The position numbers and the translations under genes are program-made. Below, piece after piece: positions 47,055 through 59,629 of a stretch of DNA of 64,000 bases. Source of the DNA: Drosophila persimilis. Its lineage: Eukaryota; Arthropoda; Insecta; Diptera; Drosophilidae. The stretch covers positions 15,376,001 through 15,440,000 of the forward strand of contig NW_020825288.1 in the NCBI RefSeq assembly GCF_003286085.1, given 5' to 3'. The first letter of the stretch is position 1. The number at the start of each line of letters is the position of its first letter. The notes beneath the pieces are model-generated. The model did no database searches. It worked only from the letters and a program-made list of their open reading frames with translations, and had not been told where the DNA came from.

Positions 47055-48700
47055 GGGCGATGTTGAAGTTTGAGGTTATCAGATATATGTATACTACTAA
47101 ATATACTAATGGAACCCAAGCCATTACCACCAGTTCTGATCTATATAATACTAACCTTTCTTGACACTTTCTTTGAACCAAATTTTCTGCAAGAGGGTTC
47201 TGTGTGTGTCCCAGGACACAGGAAACCAGCATCGAGAGTGCACCACGCTCTCGCATTACTTGTAATACCCTGCCGGGTGTCCCGGATTATGCCGCACTCA
47301 GATTTTGCATAACTTGGGGTTGGGGTTGGCGCATCAGCAGCTGACATTTAATTACATGCACCGCTTTGTTGATTTTCCTCAATACAGCTGCCCCATGCAT
47401 CCAAGAATCCGTATCCACAGCACCCATGCCCGCAACACCACCTCCACATACGAGTACTGCCACATTTGTTGCGTGCGCACGTAACTCAAATGCCAAACAC
47501 CTGCAGTTAACACGTTCGCAGTGCTTACAGAGCGGGCAAACAGATCCCTACCGTGCTCGCAGTCCGTGGCCGTATCCCTGTCTGGGCGCAGAGACGGACA
47601 AAGCAGCGTTAAAACTGCACTTAAGTCAAACTTGCCAGACAAGTGCCGAGTGCTGGAGGGTAGCCAGGAGGAGGGAAAGGAGGAGTACGGGTAGTGGGGG
47701 AGTAGGGAACAGACAGAACTAAAACAGCAACTGGCAAACGGCTCGCTGACGTGGTCGTTTTACGAGCGCCCTTCGGTTGTAAAATTTCATTAGGAGCTAA
47801 ACGGTTTTCCCTGCACATTGCACAAGGCGCCCACACCCCCCCCTGACCCACACCCCAGCCCCCTGCCGCGCCGCTGGCACTACTTAGGACAGACTCTGCC
47901 TCTGTCCGTCGTCTGATGAGGCTTTCTTATGCTAATTCTTGGCGCTTGGACACTTAGTTGATTGGTTTTTGTCCGAGTCGTCGTCAGCGTTGACTGATTG
48001 GATTTTGGTCATTTGCGTCGCTCGTCCATTCCCCATCACCCCATCTAATGGTGCATGATTATGACTGGGTGTAGCATCAAGTTTAAAGCTACACAGCGGA
48101 TACCCCACACTTTAGTGTAAGTAAACTCGTAGCAGACAGTGTTCCTGTACATAAATCACGGCATCACAGTATTTGCCAAGGGCGTACGCCGGCCTCTGTG
48201 GCCTTGACCTAGACCTAAACACCGTTACATAGCGGCAGGGAGGCGGGGTGGCGTGGTCTGGTGGCTGTAACATTCCATTAACAGCGCCCGCAGCTTACAG
48301 CCGTTAAGTGGAGCTTGCGGCCAAAGCTTTTATTTCGAGAAAGTTAGCAAAGGGATTTCCGTAAACAAATATTATAGATTGTTTTAACTGTAATTAATAA
48401 AAACAAGTTCATAATACTAGATAAAATAATAGGTTATTGCATGCCATAACACAATACCGCTCATTGTAGTTCCTCTATAAAAACTCAATGTTTTTCCTCT
48501 GAAAATACTATCTACCGACAGTCTCCACTCCATGCCACATGAGTATGGAAAAAGTCTAGCGGCATCATTAATATTTCGTCCATCAGATGAGGTTTTTCTA
48601 TTAATTGAAGTCCCTCAAGGGTACTAATCTAGAACTACCCTGGAATACAGTTTTAGATTTTATATTCGTCTCGCAGAATAGATCGTATAGCGGTCTCGGA
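47055..48700. other. non-coding stretch, no supported gene
   Basis: No coding pattern stands out. Short minus-strand frames near 47,050-47,350 are close to the broken gene but could not be linked to it by convincing splice sites. 48.3-48.7 kb is AT-rich. Confidence 0.45.
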
Positions 48701-48704
48701 AATA

Positions 48705-48861
48705 CACTGCCGATGAATAGAATAGACTCAATGCATTTTCTATAGAAAAAGTATATTTCTTCAATATTCCATATTTCATTCCCTAATAAAATTGAGCATT
48801 AATTCATAAATCAAATTGTAAAACGAAAAATGCATTGAGTATCTTCTTTTGATCGGCAGTG
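48705..48861. mobile_element. 157-base MITE with Tc1/mariner-type termini
   Basis: Terminal inverted repeats of about 38 bases: left arm CACTGCCGATGAATAGAATA, right arm in reverse complement CACTGCCGATCAAAAGAAGA. Both then share ACTCAATGCATTTT. TA flanks each end (48,703-48,704 and 48,862-48,863), as expected for the TA target of Tc1/mariner transposases. The inner part is AT-rich and non-coding. Confidence 0.75.
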
Positions 48862-48869
48862 TATTCATG

Positions 48870-51540
48870 CTTTTCCCATTATTAGACTCTTTTTCCTATT
48901 TATTTTCATTATTAATGGACCTACATACCTCAATGCTTCATCCTTTGAAAATGACTTACCTCAAGTCATATTTATTTTCTTTTAATTGGGATTTCAATTC
49001 GATGATTTTTTGATTTTTGAACATTTTTTCGATGTACGCAGTCTGAGTGTTGTATTGAAGTGTCGCTTTTCTGAAGAACAAAAATTTGAGTTATTTCAAT
49101 TGAATTTGATTCCTTAATCTTTTTTTATGAATATTGCCATTAGTTTTTCCACAAATTATGAATAAAGATTTAATAGAAATTCAAATTCGTCTTTTTCTTT
49201 GGATTGTGCTGTAAATATTATAGCTTTTACGTTTTTATTCATGAAAGAAACAAAAATACAGAGAAATATGAGATTTTTTAATTTGGAACTTCTTTTGGAC
49301 CATTTGAAGGAGCAACGCCAATTGACAACCTTTCGACATAAAGGATAATCTGACGACGAATGATTATACAGGTATGTTTAGTTTAATAAAAAAATACAGA
49401 ATTTGCTTTGATGTGTACATATTTACCTCTATAAAGATATGCAGCACCCACAACCCACAATTTGTCTCCTTGAAATAGATTGATGGAAAAATGTAAGGGA
49501 CTTAAGATTCAAATTCCCCGCCAAACTTAACATGCCTTTATGTTAACAGTCTGAGGTGTTTCATTCCACGCGCCAACATCCACTCTCTCTCTCTCTCGCA
49601 AGCTTTTCGACATGATAAACAAAGAGAACGAACGGCAACAACGAAACGGGATTGAAACACGGCCACCAAAAGTTGTTGTTTTTTCGTGCCGTCGAGACGT
49701 TTCGGTTTGCTGATTTTTTGTGCATTCGAAGAGGAAACTAAGATATTTTCTGTGCTTCAGAAGATCGGAGATTCTATCTGAAGCGGTGAAAAAATCAATC
49801 ACAGCGGTGCCGTCGATCCAAGGAGCAGAGAGGAGAGTGAGTGCCTATTGCTTTTTCATCGATTTTGCCCCAATTGTTGCCTCACAAATCAGCAGTGCGC
49901 AGTGCCACTCCTACAATTCATCTCTTTCTCCTTCCCACTGTCTTTCTCCTTATCCTACTTTGTTCGTTTTTTATGCATATTTTCCATTTGAATATCTCTG
50001 TAACTGGTTCTAGCAAAGTGCCGCTGCCTTATTCTGTTTTGTGTAGTTCTTCTCCCTCTCTCTTTTTGTTTTATTTGATTGCCTTTTAGCCTCTCATTCG
50101 TTGCGGCAACCGCGAATATACCGGCTTGTTGTCATCTGTGCGGAGAGAGAGCAACCAAATAGACAGTGAGAAAGAGAGAGAGAGGCTGCTTGAGAGAGAG
50201 GGTGACTCAGTGAATAAGCTTGTGGTTGTGTGAGGTTATGCGTGTCACCGTTTGGAATTGGAACACGCGCGTGTATTACTGGAGACACTGGCGTCCAGCA
50301 ATATTGGGCCGGCACACCCTCGGTCTGATTGAATTGCTGCATTTCTCTTAATTGATACGAACTTCAAATGGACGACTACGCTACCCAGCGCTCGCTCGCC
50401 AACTAGCCCCAATTAGAGGTTTTTCAGCTGCTTTCCACCCATTTCTCTGGATTGTGGGTGCACCAGAGAATGACAGAGAGAAAGAGAGAGCGCGAGAGCA
50501 GGGCAGCTGTCCCGGACCAGCTGTTCTTTCCAATTCCCGCGCAATTTGCATTTTCAATTGCAGGCGACAGCAAGAGAGAGACAAACACATTATGCAATAC
50601 GCATTCATTTAGCGTGTTATCATTTTTTATTACCGCTGCTGTAACTAGTTTCTGTCGGAACACATCACTAAGGTTAATTTTCACACACCAATTTCTGAAG
50701 GTTAACAATAATTCCACTAGGGGTTTGGGGTTCAATTAAATTTCGGCCTCACAAAAGGTGGCTCGCCCGCATAATCCTGGGTATCTCCTCACGTGAACCA
50801 AACTTTCAACACCCCTCTTATCAGACCACTTCCATTTAGTGGAAATGGAAATATTTCAGAAAAATGTAATACATATGTAGATATCGATTTTCACTAGTTA
50901 TTGTAGATTTTATTTGTACTTTATGTTATTAAAATATATCTGAGGACTGATATACCCGCCTTCGTATATTGAGGGATCGGTCGAAGGAGAAGATTTCTTT
51001 AGTATACAATATGAATACGTGTTTCGCCGGTCCCGTGATGTAATAGCTCTGGTTCATGAAGTCAAAATATGGGGAAATATATGGATATTAATATGTAAAA
51101 TGGCCCGACCCTATATGGGATCCGACTATTACATGGAAAATGGCTTATAATTGAATTGTAATTACCTTACAATCTTTACATCAATACGTTAATTGTCAGA
51201 TAATTATTGCACAAGTAAACGATAACAAATTGCAAAACAATAGTTAATAGTTGATAGGTATATACATATATATATATTTGCTCCCTTTTTTGCCTTTGAA
51301 TACGCTGAAAACCTATACAAAAATGGGTATGCCACTTTTCACAATATCAGATGTAAGAATGAGAAGTTTTTGGGAATGCAAATGAAATATTTTTTATAAT
51401 CGTAAAGTAGTTATATTTCACACAAAAATAAATACTAATTCATTTTCCCTCCGGTGATGTATTCTTATATTTGTGTCTTCAAATCATGTGTATGTCGGCA
51501 TACTTGAGAATACATTTCATTCATATCCATTGAAAACTGC
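48870..51540. other. non-coding stretch, possible untranslated exon near 49.7-49.84 kb
   Basis: 48.9-49.5 kb is AT-rich. At 49,690-49,835 the sequence is GC-richer and ends AGGAGA before GTGAGT (49,836), a good donor; an untranslated first exon of a plus-strand gene is possible but no ATG frame supports it. GA/CT runs lie near 49,580-49,600, 50,170-50,200 and 50,470-50,500. Otherwise nothing is seen. Confidence 0.3.
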
Positions 51541-51554
51541 CTCTCAAAAAAATC

Positions 51555-51790
51555 TTTCAACAGGGTAATGACCCGAAAGACTCAAAAAAGCTCGATAGGA
51601 ATTGGTTGGTATCCGAAAAGATAGACGTTTTGCCATCGAAAACTTATGGCAAATCCATTAACCAAAGCACAGATTTGGCAATTGCTTCAAGAAATAAGGT
51701 CTCAAGTCCTATTAAAGCGTTTGCAGGACGCTTGTCAGGGCGTTTCAAGGCCGTAATGAAAACCAAAATGATCAAAAACTATAAATTAAA
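51555..51790 (+). mobile_element. decayed Tc1-like transposase (C-terminal part)
   Basis: TTTCAACAG at 51,555 opens the frame FQQGNDPKDSKKLDRNWLVS then EKIDVL, the Tc1 block FQQDNDPKHTSK-WL containing the second catalytic aspartate. A frame change leads to AIENLWQI, which matches PIENLW with the third acidic residue. Downstream the remnant VCRTLVRAFQGR fits the usual C-terminal LV-SMPRR end. Several frameshifts show that it is dead. Ends were not located. Confidence 0.65.
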
Positions 51791-51799
51791 CTCCAAGAA

Positions 51800-52900
51800 A
51801 CTTGTAGAACATTTGACATAAGTTTTAGTTTAAAATTTCGTTGGTTATTTCCATGAACAGCAGATTTGATGGGTTCTTATAAAACGAAATATTAAAAACA
51901 GAAGAATGCCAAGTGTTATAGGATTTGGGTATTTACAATTTTGAAGATTTGGAAAAAATTTCCCAAAAAGTGTTTTCAAAGTTGAGAAGTGCGGCACTAC
52001 TGTTTGCATGCACACAGCTGTATGTCTGCATTTTAATCGTTGTTAAATTCATTAAGAAACTGGTAATGCACACAACAATTAAATCACTGCAGGGAAAGAG
52101 CAAATGTATTGAAATTCTAGGGAAAACAATTGTATGTACAAATTCCCTAAAACAATTTGTTCCCCTTCAAAGCCTTCTTCGGGGCCTCAAAGTTGTTGGA
52201 ACCTCTGAACACCTATGCATACTCGTACTCGCATGAATCCTAATTGCTAAAGAATTTCACAAGTGGGCCGCATGCCACAGTCGCGTGGCTGTACCAGCAC
52301 CATCCGATAAAATCGATCACAATGGAATTGGATCGGGTGGAGAATGGTGAAACCGTTTTGCTAATTCGATTGATCAACGGGGCTTAAAGCTAAAGCGTAG
52401 TGGCTATCATAATGGAATAATCGTGCCATTTACACCTGTGGCCTGGCCAAGTGGCAATTGGTAATTGGCAATTTGCGTTTCTAATTAGTTGCATCCGTGC
52501 CAGCAATTTATGCTCGGAATGCGACTATTGGCAATTGTTTAGATAGTTGTCGCCCATGTGACGAACCATCGTGCGGACCACGTGCAATCGTCGCCTCTGG
52601 CGCCCCATCTTAATTGCCGATTGATTCCCACTCGCAGTCTCCGAGTACAGTCTGCATCACTTATTGATTGGCATTCGCATACTGTTGTCGTCTGGTGACC
52701 AGGCAAGACCCTTCCTTGGGGATAGTCATGCCTAAATATAGCAGCACTTAGAATTTCATTAGTTCGATTAATGACTGCGATAAGATTAATCCCCAATGTA
52801 ATTCAAAACACAGGGGATGGCAGGAGATACTCATTGCATTTGTTCTATGGAACTTGGAGGGGATCGAGGACTACAAAAAACACTTAAAAAATATTAGAAA
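51800..52900. other. non-coding stretch, no supported gene
   Basis: A 103-codon frame at 51,925-52,236 starts with TTG, not ATG, and has no recognisable domain. 52.2-52.8 kb looks like ordinary mixed non-coding DNA. Confidence 0.4.
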
Positions 52901-52903
52901 ATA

Positions 52904-53355
52904 TACACCCAGAGAAAAAAGACCTGAGATGAGAATTATTGATACCAATATAATAGAAAGAAAGTTTTTTCACTGACATTTCACCATTAATATGGAAATA
53001 TTTTATGTAAATATATATCATATATCAAATTAATATATGTGATATTTAAAATAAATATATTTCCTTCAAATTCAATAAATATTTTATATATATATATAAA
53101 TATTTTAACATATTTCATTTAAAAATATATTTAATATATAAAATTAAATGAAATTTCACATTAAATATATTTCCCATAAATGATAAAAGTTTCCCTACGT
53201 ATATTTTATTTTATTTTATTATATTTATTTATTTACAAAGACTTTTTTACATTTATTTTTAGATAAAAGTCTGTTTGGTTTGCACTTAAAAAATTATATA
53301 TTTAAGTTAAATATGTTTTTAATTCATTTTACTCTGTAATTTTTCGCTGAGTGTA
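52904..53355. mobile_element. AT-rich MITE-like element, about 450 bases
   Basis: Left end TACACCCAGAGAAAAAAG and right end, in reverse complement, TACACTCAGCGAAAAATT form imperfect terminal inverted repeats (about 14 of 18). The interior is almost pure A/T with repeated ATATTTAA-like words and no coding capacity. The TACACYCAGMGAAAAA type of end is common in fly non-autonomous DNA elements. The target duplication cannot be told apart from the AT-rich flanks. Confidence 0.5.
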
Positions 53356-53515
53356 TTGCTTGTAATGAATTTTTGTTAAGGGAGTAAATTTTAAAATTTT
53401 GCGATAAAAAAGTCTAGATTAAATTAATTGATTTTGAGATACAAAATTGATTTCTGCAATAAAAAAATGTCTAAAACTATTAAGATTTATTCTGAGCATT
53501 TACGAGCTCATATTC

Positions 53516-53638
53516 ATGGAATGCGAATTTTATTACCTTCAGGCTTACGTGCTTTATTCTAGCATTGAATCAGGACATGCCCTAGTGGAACGACTCTACG
53601 AAAGATCTAGGGACAAGGCAAGGAGATATGTTTTTTAA
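53516..53638 (+). CDS. possible 40-codon peptide
   Basis: ATG at 53,516 opens MECEFYYLQAYVLYSSIESG and ends RSRDKARRYVF-stop. The codon pattern is better than in the AT-rich surroundings and the frame is open for 23 more codons upstream without an ATG. It could be a fragment of a lost gene or chance. Confidence 0.2.
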   Translation: MECEFYYLQAYVLYSSIESGHALVERLYERSRDKARRYVF

Positions 53639-53639
53639 C

Positions 53640-56600
53640 CTGGTTTTAAAAACCTTTAAGATACAAAATTCTTTGGCAGAATTTACTGTCTTATATGCAA
53701 TCTTCCAAACGAGAGAGCTGGGTACTTCTTTGGCTTTAATATTTGTACAAAATACTTGAGTAATTTGTTAAATTTTTTGCATTGAACATATTTCATTTTG
53801 GTGCACTCGTGTGCACCGATGTTGCATATGGGATGGCGGATGGATGGGTTTGGGGATGGGTCTGTGGATGGGACAGAGAGCCAGATCGAGAGCGAGTGCC
53901 TGTCATAAATTTAAGCGCAATTTGTTTGTCTTGCATGTCATTTTGTTGTCCACAAAGATTTCATATTTTAATACGCTCTCAGTTTTCTATTATTTATTCT
54001 CGTTTCATGACTGTAGGAAAATATTTTTAATGGGTTTTACAGCACGTGCCATGCCGTCTGTTTTTGTGGATGTGAGAGCGTATTATTATCGTGTTGTGAT
54101 TGTTTTTAGAATATTTGCAAATATTGCAGCATAAATTGTGTTTATAATTTATGACAGATTATTAAAGTCTGCAGCTGTTTTTGGGCCTATGCTTTGATTA
54201 AAGATTGGGAAATATTTCTGTGTGGAATTTCGAAGCCAAAACAAACCTCTTCCCGCCCCTTGACTGTCTCAAAATTTAGAAGTATCTTTGAAAAAATACC
54301 AAAAGAGGGAATATTATTTTAAAAATAATTTAAAGATTTTCCACAACATGCCCTATTAATTTTTGTTAGTTTACTCTCCGGCCGCTTGCTTGATAAAAAC
54401 ATCCTTATTTATGTTGTCGTTCGCCTAATTTGTTGCAACAGGTGCCACACGAGCGCCTACCTCAGCTGCACTCCTCTTGTGGCATAGAAATTGGCGGCAT
54501 CTCGACGGCCCGTGTCGGTGGCTGGTGGCTGGTGGCCGGTGGCCTCGGCTGCTCATAATTTATATGCATGCGGGATAAGTTGTATATTTATTGGCATGAA
54601 GATAAGTTATGTGGCCGGCCGAACATACGAGTCTCATTTATTTTTGGGCTGCCTTTTTGGGGCAGGCAAAAAATAATAATAAATTATTTGCACATTTACA
54701 AATCAAAATTTATGTGCTCTAATTATTTATTATTGCTCCCCCTTCTCTTTGTCTCTTAAATGTTGGATTTTTTGATGGAAGATTATTGCTTAAATTTCGT
54801 AATCCCTTATTTAAATTGTACTGCATTTTCCCCTCTTTGAAGTTTCTAAAGTGTTTTTTTATTTGTTTTTACAGATTTTAAGGATCCTCTGGTAAGTAGA
54901 AGAACATTCTCTGAAGGAACCCCCATATGACGAATGTAGATCAAGTATTTTTGAATAAAAATTGCAAACATAACTGGCTTCTCACACATTTAGATTTCCA
55001 AATTATTTATTTATATACATATTTATAAAAGAGCTGCTCAGGGTTTTTGTGGAACAATGTTTTCTTATTGCCATATTTTTATATTCTCAATAAATCATTA
55101 TCTCCAAAAACTATTCATCTTTTTGATAAATACTTTTTATAATTTTTTTTTTGTTCTACCTTTCTTTTTTGATTTTTACTAAAGAAATATTTTCTCTTTT
55201 CCTCATGGAGGTATTTCCATTTAAGCAGCATTTTTAATGGCCATAAATTGGAATGATTCAGAATTGCTTTTATTGATAATTTTGGCAGGAAATTACATTA
55301 AAATTATTGTGTGATTAAAAAGATCTAGATCTGGGGGTTTGCTCTATTTCCATGGATCCTTCGAGGACTATTTTCTGTTGCTTTTTCCACTTTAAGAATT
55401 CCTTCCATTTCCTTAAACTTTTTTATTGGAGATGTAAATTTTTTTTTTTAATTTTTGGTTTGCTGTGAAGCTGCTCTGCGAGAGAGAGAGAGAGCGCGCG
55501 TGGCAGGAAAGGCAACCACGGGACTTTGGATTCTTTAGTCTGGTACTGAATGAGCAGCGGATTAAAGGATTCCACACAAAAATTTTTTTTTAAACATTAT
55601 ATTTAAAACCCGATTAGAAGAATTTTAAAATGATTCCCGGTAATCATTTTGTAAATAAAATTGTAGTACTTATAGTAAATATGTAAATCAACACGTAATT
55701 AGTCATCGGTATGTGGGAATATTCTAAAGTCATCAAAAGAGCACGCTTCGGTGGGATAGGACCCGATCGGATCGGGACGGGACGGGACGGGACGGTATGG
55801 GGCCAGACAGACGATGAAACGCATTAAACAGAATTGCATTGCACAAAAGTCGAATCTAAATGTTGATCTAAAATCGAAATTAAATTGAGATGGCAGATGG
55901 GAGATAGCAGGGCGTGGGGGTGGTTGGGGAGTAGACGGGTTCCTGGGTCACGTTCTGCTCGGCGCTAATCGCTCAATTTGCCTCACTGCTAGCACGCGGA
56001 AATGTGTGGGAGGGCATGAGACCGAGACCGAAACAGAGACAGCGGCAGCGACAGCGGCAGAGACAGCCCCAGTGATTCGTACAGTGGGGCCATGCTAATT
56101 AAATTTCACTAGTCGCTATTCCGGGGCACGGCGCCGCCCTCAGTCTTAATTTGTTTGCATGCTCGGTCGAGCGGAAAAACAACAACAAATTGACATAATG
56201 ATCATGTTTGAGGATCGTCAGGGGACCGGGGTACTGAATGAATAGGTCGGTGTCTGCTGACAGACATACGTTTAGAGATCTCGCTCTCTCTCTCCCTCTC
56301 TCTCTCCTTCTCTGCTTTTGTTCAATTGGTATTTTGACTTTGAACTTGTGTTGTTTGCTTGTAATTTACAATTTCTGCACAGGAGGGTCTGCCTGTCAGA
56401 GAGAGGGCTGACCCCATTGTGCACGATCGCTACAGAATTGTGTGCACCATTTCCTACCCACTCAACGTGACGTTTAACGTTTTAAATTTAGCCACAACAA
56501 AAAAAAAAAAAAAAACACGGCGAGTGAAAGAAACCAAAACCAAAACCCAAGTATAACTGTGCTCCGGGGCTTAATATGGACCGACATTTCAATTGCGATT

Positions 56601-57130
56601 GCTATTTTTAGACATTGTCATCTCTCGCGCGTCGCGGGCTTAACGATTATTTTGCATATTGACGAGGCAGGCTGAACGGAGAGAGAGAGGGGTACGTACG
56701 TGCCCCGGGCCTGTGTGATTTGTGGCAAGGTTAACCTGTATTGTATAAGAAATATTTTATAATTGAGATGTGAGCATCGGTATTCTCGTGTCCAAAGTAG
56801 AACTGGAGATATCACATACTCGTACAAATATGGAACAATGGTGAATATTGTTGATCGAACGAATGATTTATACGGATTATATTCGATGCAGCGTGTCTGA
56901 AATAATTGTCATTTAATTGTGTTTGGTTTTAAATTCAGACATTAAAAGCCTGTCTTTAGTGCTAAGCCACTCTGGGAGAGAATGTAATCGGCACTATACT
57001 TTTTAAGCACCTCAAAAATGTATCAAAATCGGAGCATGTGCCATATAAAGGAATACATATCTTATAGATCTTATTTTTTCACCATTTTAATAAATTCAAA
57101 ATTTAAAATAATATTTATTTCCAAATTTGA
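53640..57130. other. non-coding stretch with simple repeats
   Basis: Contains GGTGGCTGGTGGC near 54,518-54,542, a GA run near 55,480-55,495, GGGAC pentamers near 55,775-55,797, ACAGCGGCAG near 56,037-56,065, a CT run near 56,283-56,310 and an A run at 56,498-56,514. 54.7-55.5 kb is AT-rich. No supported gene. Confidence 0.5.
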
Positions 57131-57149
57131 AGACAAAAAAATATATAAA

Positions 57150-57435
57150 TTAACAAAAAGTAATTTAAACTGATTCAAATTAATTCTTTTTTAAAATACT
57201 TCATTTTATTTTTCTCTTTATTTTTTCGAGCTTTAAAAATATAACAAATAACTAAAGATAATTTAAACTGATTCACGGTCAAATCTTCACAAACATTTCA
57301 TTAAATTTCTGAGATAAATAGTTGAAATAATTAATTTTTAATTCAACTAAAACTATAAAATCTCTCCATTTTATTTTCGTATTTACCCCGAATAAAAAAT
57401 TTAACACATAACTAAAAATCATTTAAACTGATCTA
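57150..57435. repeat. three degenerate copies around the core ATTTAAACTGAT
   Basis: The core AATTTAAACTGATT or a close form occurs near 57,162, 57,259 and 57,420, each preceded by A-rich AACTAAA-like sequence and followed by a CATTYCATT-like word. Spacing is uneven (about 100 and 160 bases), so this is an old, decayed array. Confidence 0.4.
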
Positions 57436-57439
57436 CAAA

Positions 57440-59560
57440 TATTTCATTCCACTGAAAACTTGACTTATTATTATTTTTGTCACATATGAAATGTGTGTTG
57501 CACAAACATTTACTTCCTGCACTTGGACGGCGCATTCTGTGGCTCATTGAACTGCAATACCCTCGAACTCTGTATAACATTTTGCTCTCAAGAATATTGA
57601 TTTATTTTTATTTTTTGCGAGTGCAAAAGACCCAGGCGTCCTTGCCTTGACAGATGGAGGCAGACAGAGCGGAAGATCACATGAAATCTTGACCAGCAAA
57701 TTGAACTGAACGTGTGAGCTATGATTTTGGCATATGAGATATGGCACATGGCAAATTTGTGGCATTTTTTTGAAAACTCAAAACGTACTTTTGTTTATAC
57801 AAAATGTATAAAGTTTCATGAACCCCAATGGTGCACAAGGGTATGATGTATGTATTACCGACAAGGCTGTAGATAATGGCTGTCCATTTGTGCTTGTGGG
57901 GATCCAAGAGAATCCAAGGCCGCTTTGGCTACAAATCTACCGGATTCTACAACGACTGGATTGGTTTTCGGTAGTTGTCCCACCAAAAAGATACAATAAG
58001 TATCTTGCTGTACAACCACTCGATTGTGTGGTTCTTAGTTCTAGTTTTTACTCTCTCATTCATAAGTTTTGTCCCTCATTTTGATGTCACCGACACCGAC
58101 ACCGACACCGACGTCACGCCAGCGAATATTTGGCGAAAGCTTCCACGACACCAATAGATCGGAGGTGCCAGGAACGCACTCAACCTTTGGCCCGCCCACG
58201 CACGTGTCATATAACATTGGGCGCTAATTAAATCGGGGCTTTCGGTCTTTTGTGTGTCAAAATTTTTGAGGGCGTTCGATCACTTGACTCGTGTTGCCGG
58301 TGCGCATAAAAAGTAACCTCCTACGTTTACAGACACAGACACAGATATACGCGTGTGTACATAGATACAGATACAATTTGCACAGCCTGACAAATTTCAC
58401 ACATTTTGCTTATTCGCTTTTGTTAGCTCGGATACAATAAATCCCCCTCGAAAATGCGCATACAAAAAAATCGAAAAAGAAAGCAACTTGAACTATAAAC
58501 AAGAATTTAAAAATAAATTTCCTCTAATTGTTAAAATAATACAAACATGAGTTAAATGCGCATGCCTTTCCAGAGGAATGCCTTTCCAGAGGAATGCCTT
58601 TCCAGAGTAAACATGGGTTAAATGTGGATTAGGTAGGGTTAAAGCTTCCCAGGGAGGGAGAGGAATATAACGTGAAGCTAAAAAGGAGTAGAGATAAAAG
58701 AACTAGTTCCATTTGTACAAAGCTGCGATTTGGGGTAAAATAAATTCCGATTTAACTCTAGAAACGCAAGAACGATAATGTTCGTTTTCGAACCAGTTCA
58801 ACATTTTTAGAACTCAATCTCTTGGAAGGTTTTGCGAAAAATTATGGAGTCTGCTAGCTACATCGGTTTGCTTCTGGATATACCAGAACTGTTTTCATTT
58901 GGAACAATTTCCAAACTCAATATTTCGGTACCAGTTCTAAAAAATCAGGTATTTGATTGATAGATTTGGTATGAACTAGTTCCGAAATACAATTTTTGAT
59001 GATGAAAAATTCTATAAACAATAAATAAAATCTGTATGACTTTTGGCCAGTTTCTCGACTTCGAGCTAACATTTCTCGTACCGAAAAAGTGTTGGAAAAC
59101 GAAAATTTGAGTTTCTCAAGGGTTCATGCGAAAGTCATGCCGGTTCGGAATTTTTCGGATCGACAAAAAGGTGAAGAAGAATTTTAGAAATCCCAACAAA
59201 GAAGAAGAAAAGGCACTTCACATTAAGCAAAGCATAAAAAGCGCTGATGTTTTAACCAAAGCAAACCTGTGTTTTGCACAGAACAGCATATTTGTGCGCT
59301 TAACAGCACCCTGTTGTTCTTTTTCGTTCCCACAAATTACAGGCCTGGAGAAAGCCGAACTGATTTTCCCACAAGTTTATCGGGTCGTCAATTTTTTCGG
59401 ACTTAAAACTAACGGGCACCTTAATTCGGAGTCGAGTAACCTATGGAATCGTTGAAAAATCAGCTAAAAATCATGCATCAAGGAAGCAAAGGCGTTAAAT
59501 GTCCAATGAAGTGTTGGAAATAGTCTTATTCGAAACATCAGACAGAGAGGATTGCATGAG
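57440..59560. other. non-coding stretch upstream of the EB1-like gene
   Basis: A CACCGA hexamer run lies at 58,087-58,112. A 109-codon frame at 59,126-59,455 begins KSCRFGIFRIDKKVKKNF; it is basic and polar, and a pyrimidine stretch ending in TTACAG sits inside it. It matches nothing I know and is not annotated as a gene. Confidence 0.35.
58562..58609 (+). repeat. 16-base unit repeated three times
   Basis: The unit ATGCCTTTCCAGAGGA is present three times head to tail, the last copy ending AGTA. Confidence 0.85.
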
Positions 59561-59629
59561 AAAACAAAATATATTTTACAAGATTTACAAAAATTTTTTT
59601 TTCCAAATTCACTGATAAAAGAGAACGAC

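Noticed and set aside
59126-59455. 109-codon plus-strand frame upstream of the EB1-like gene
   Set aside because: It has no recognised motif, and a splice-acceptor-like TTACAG lies inside it; no consistent model emerged.
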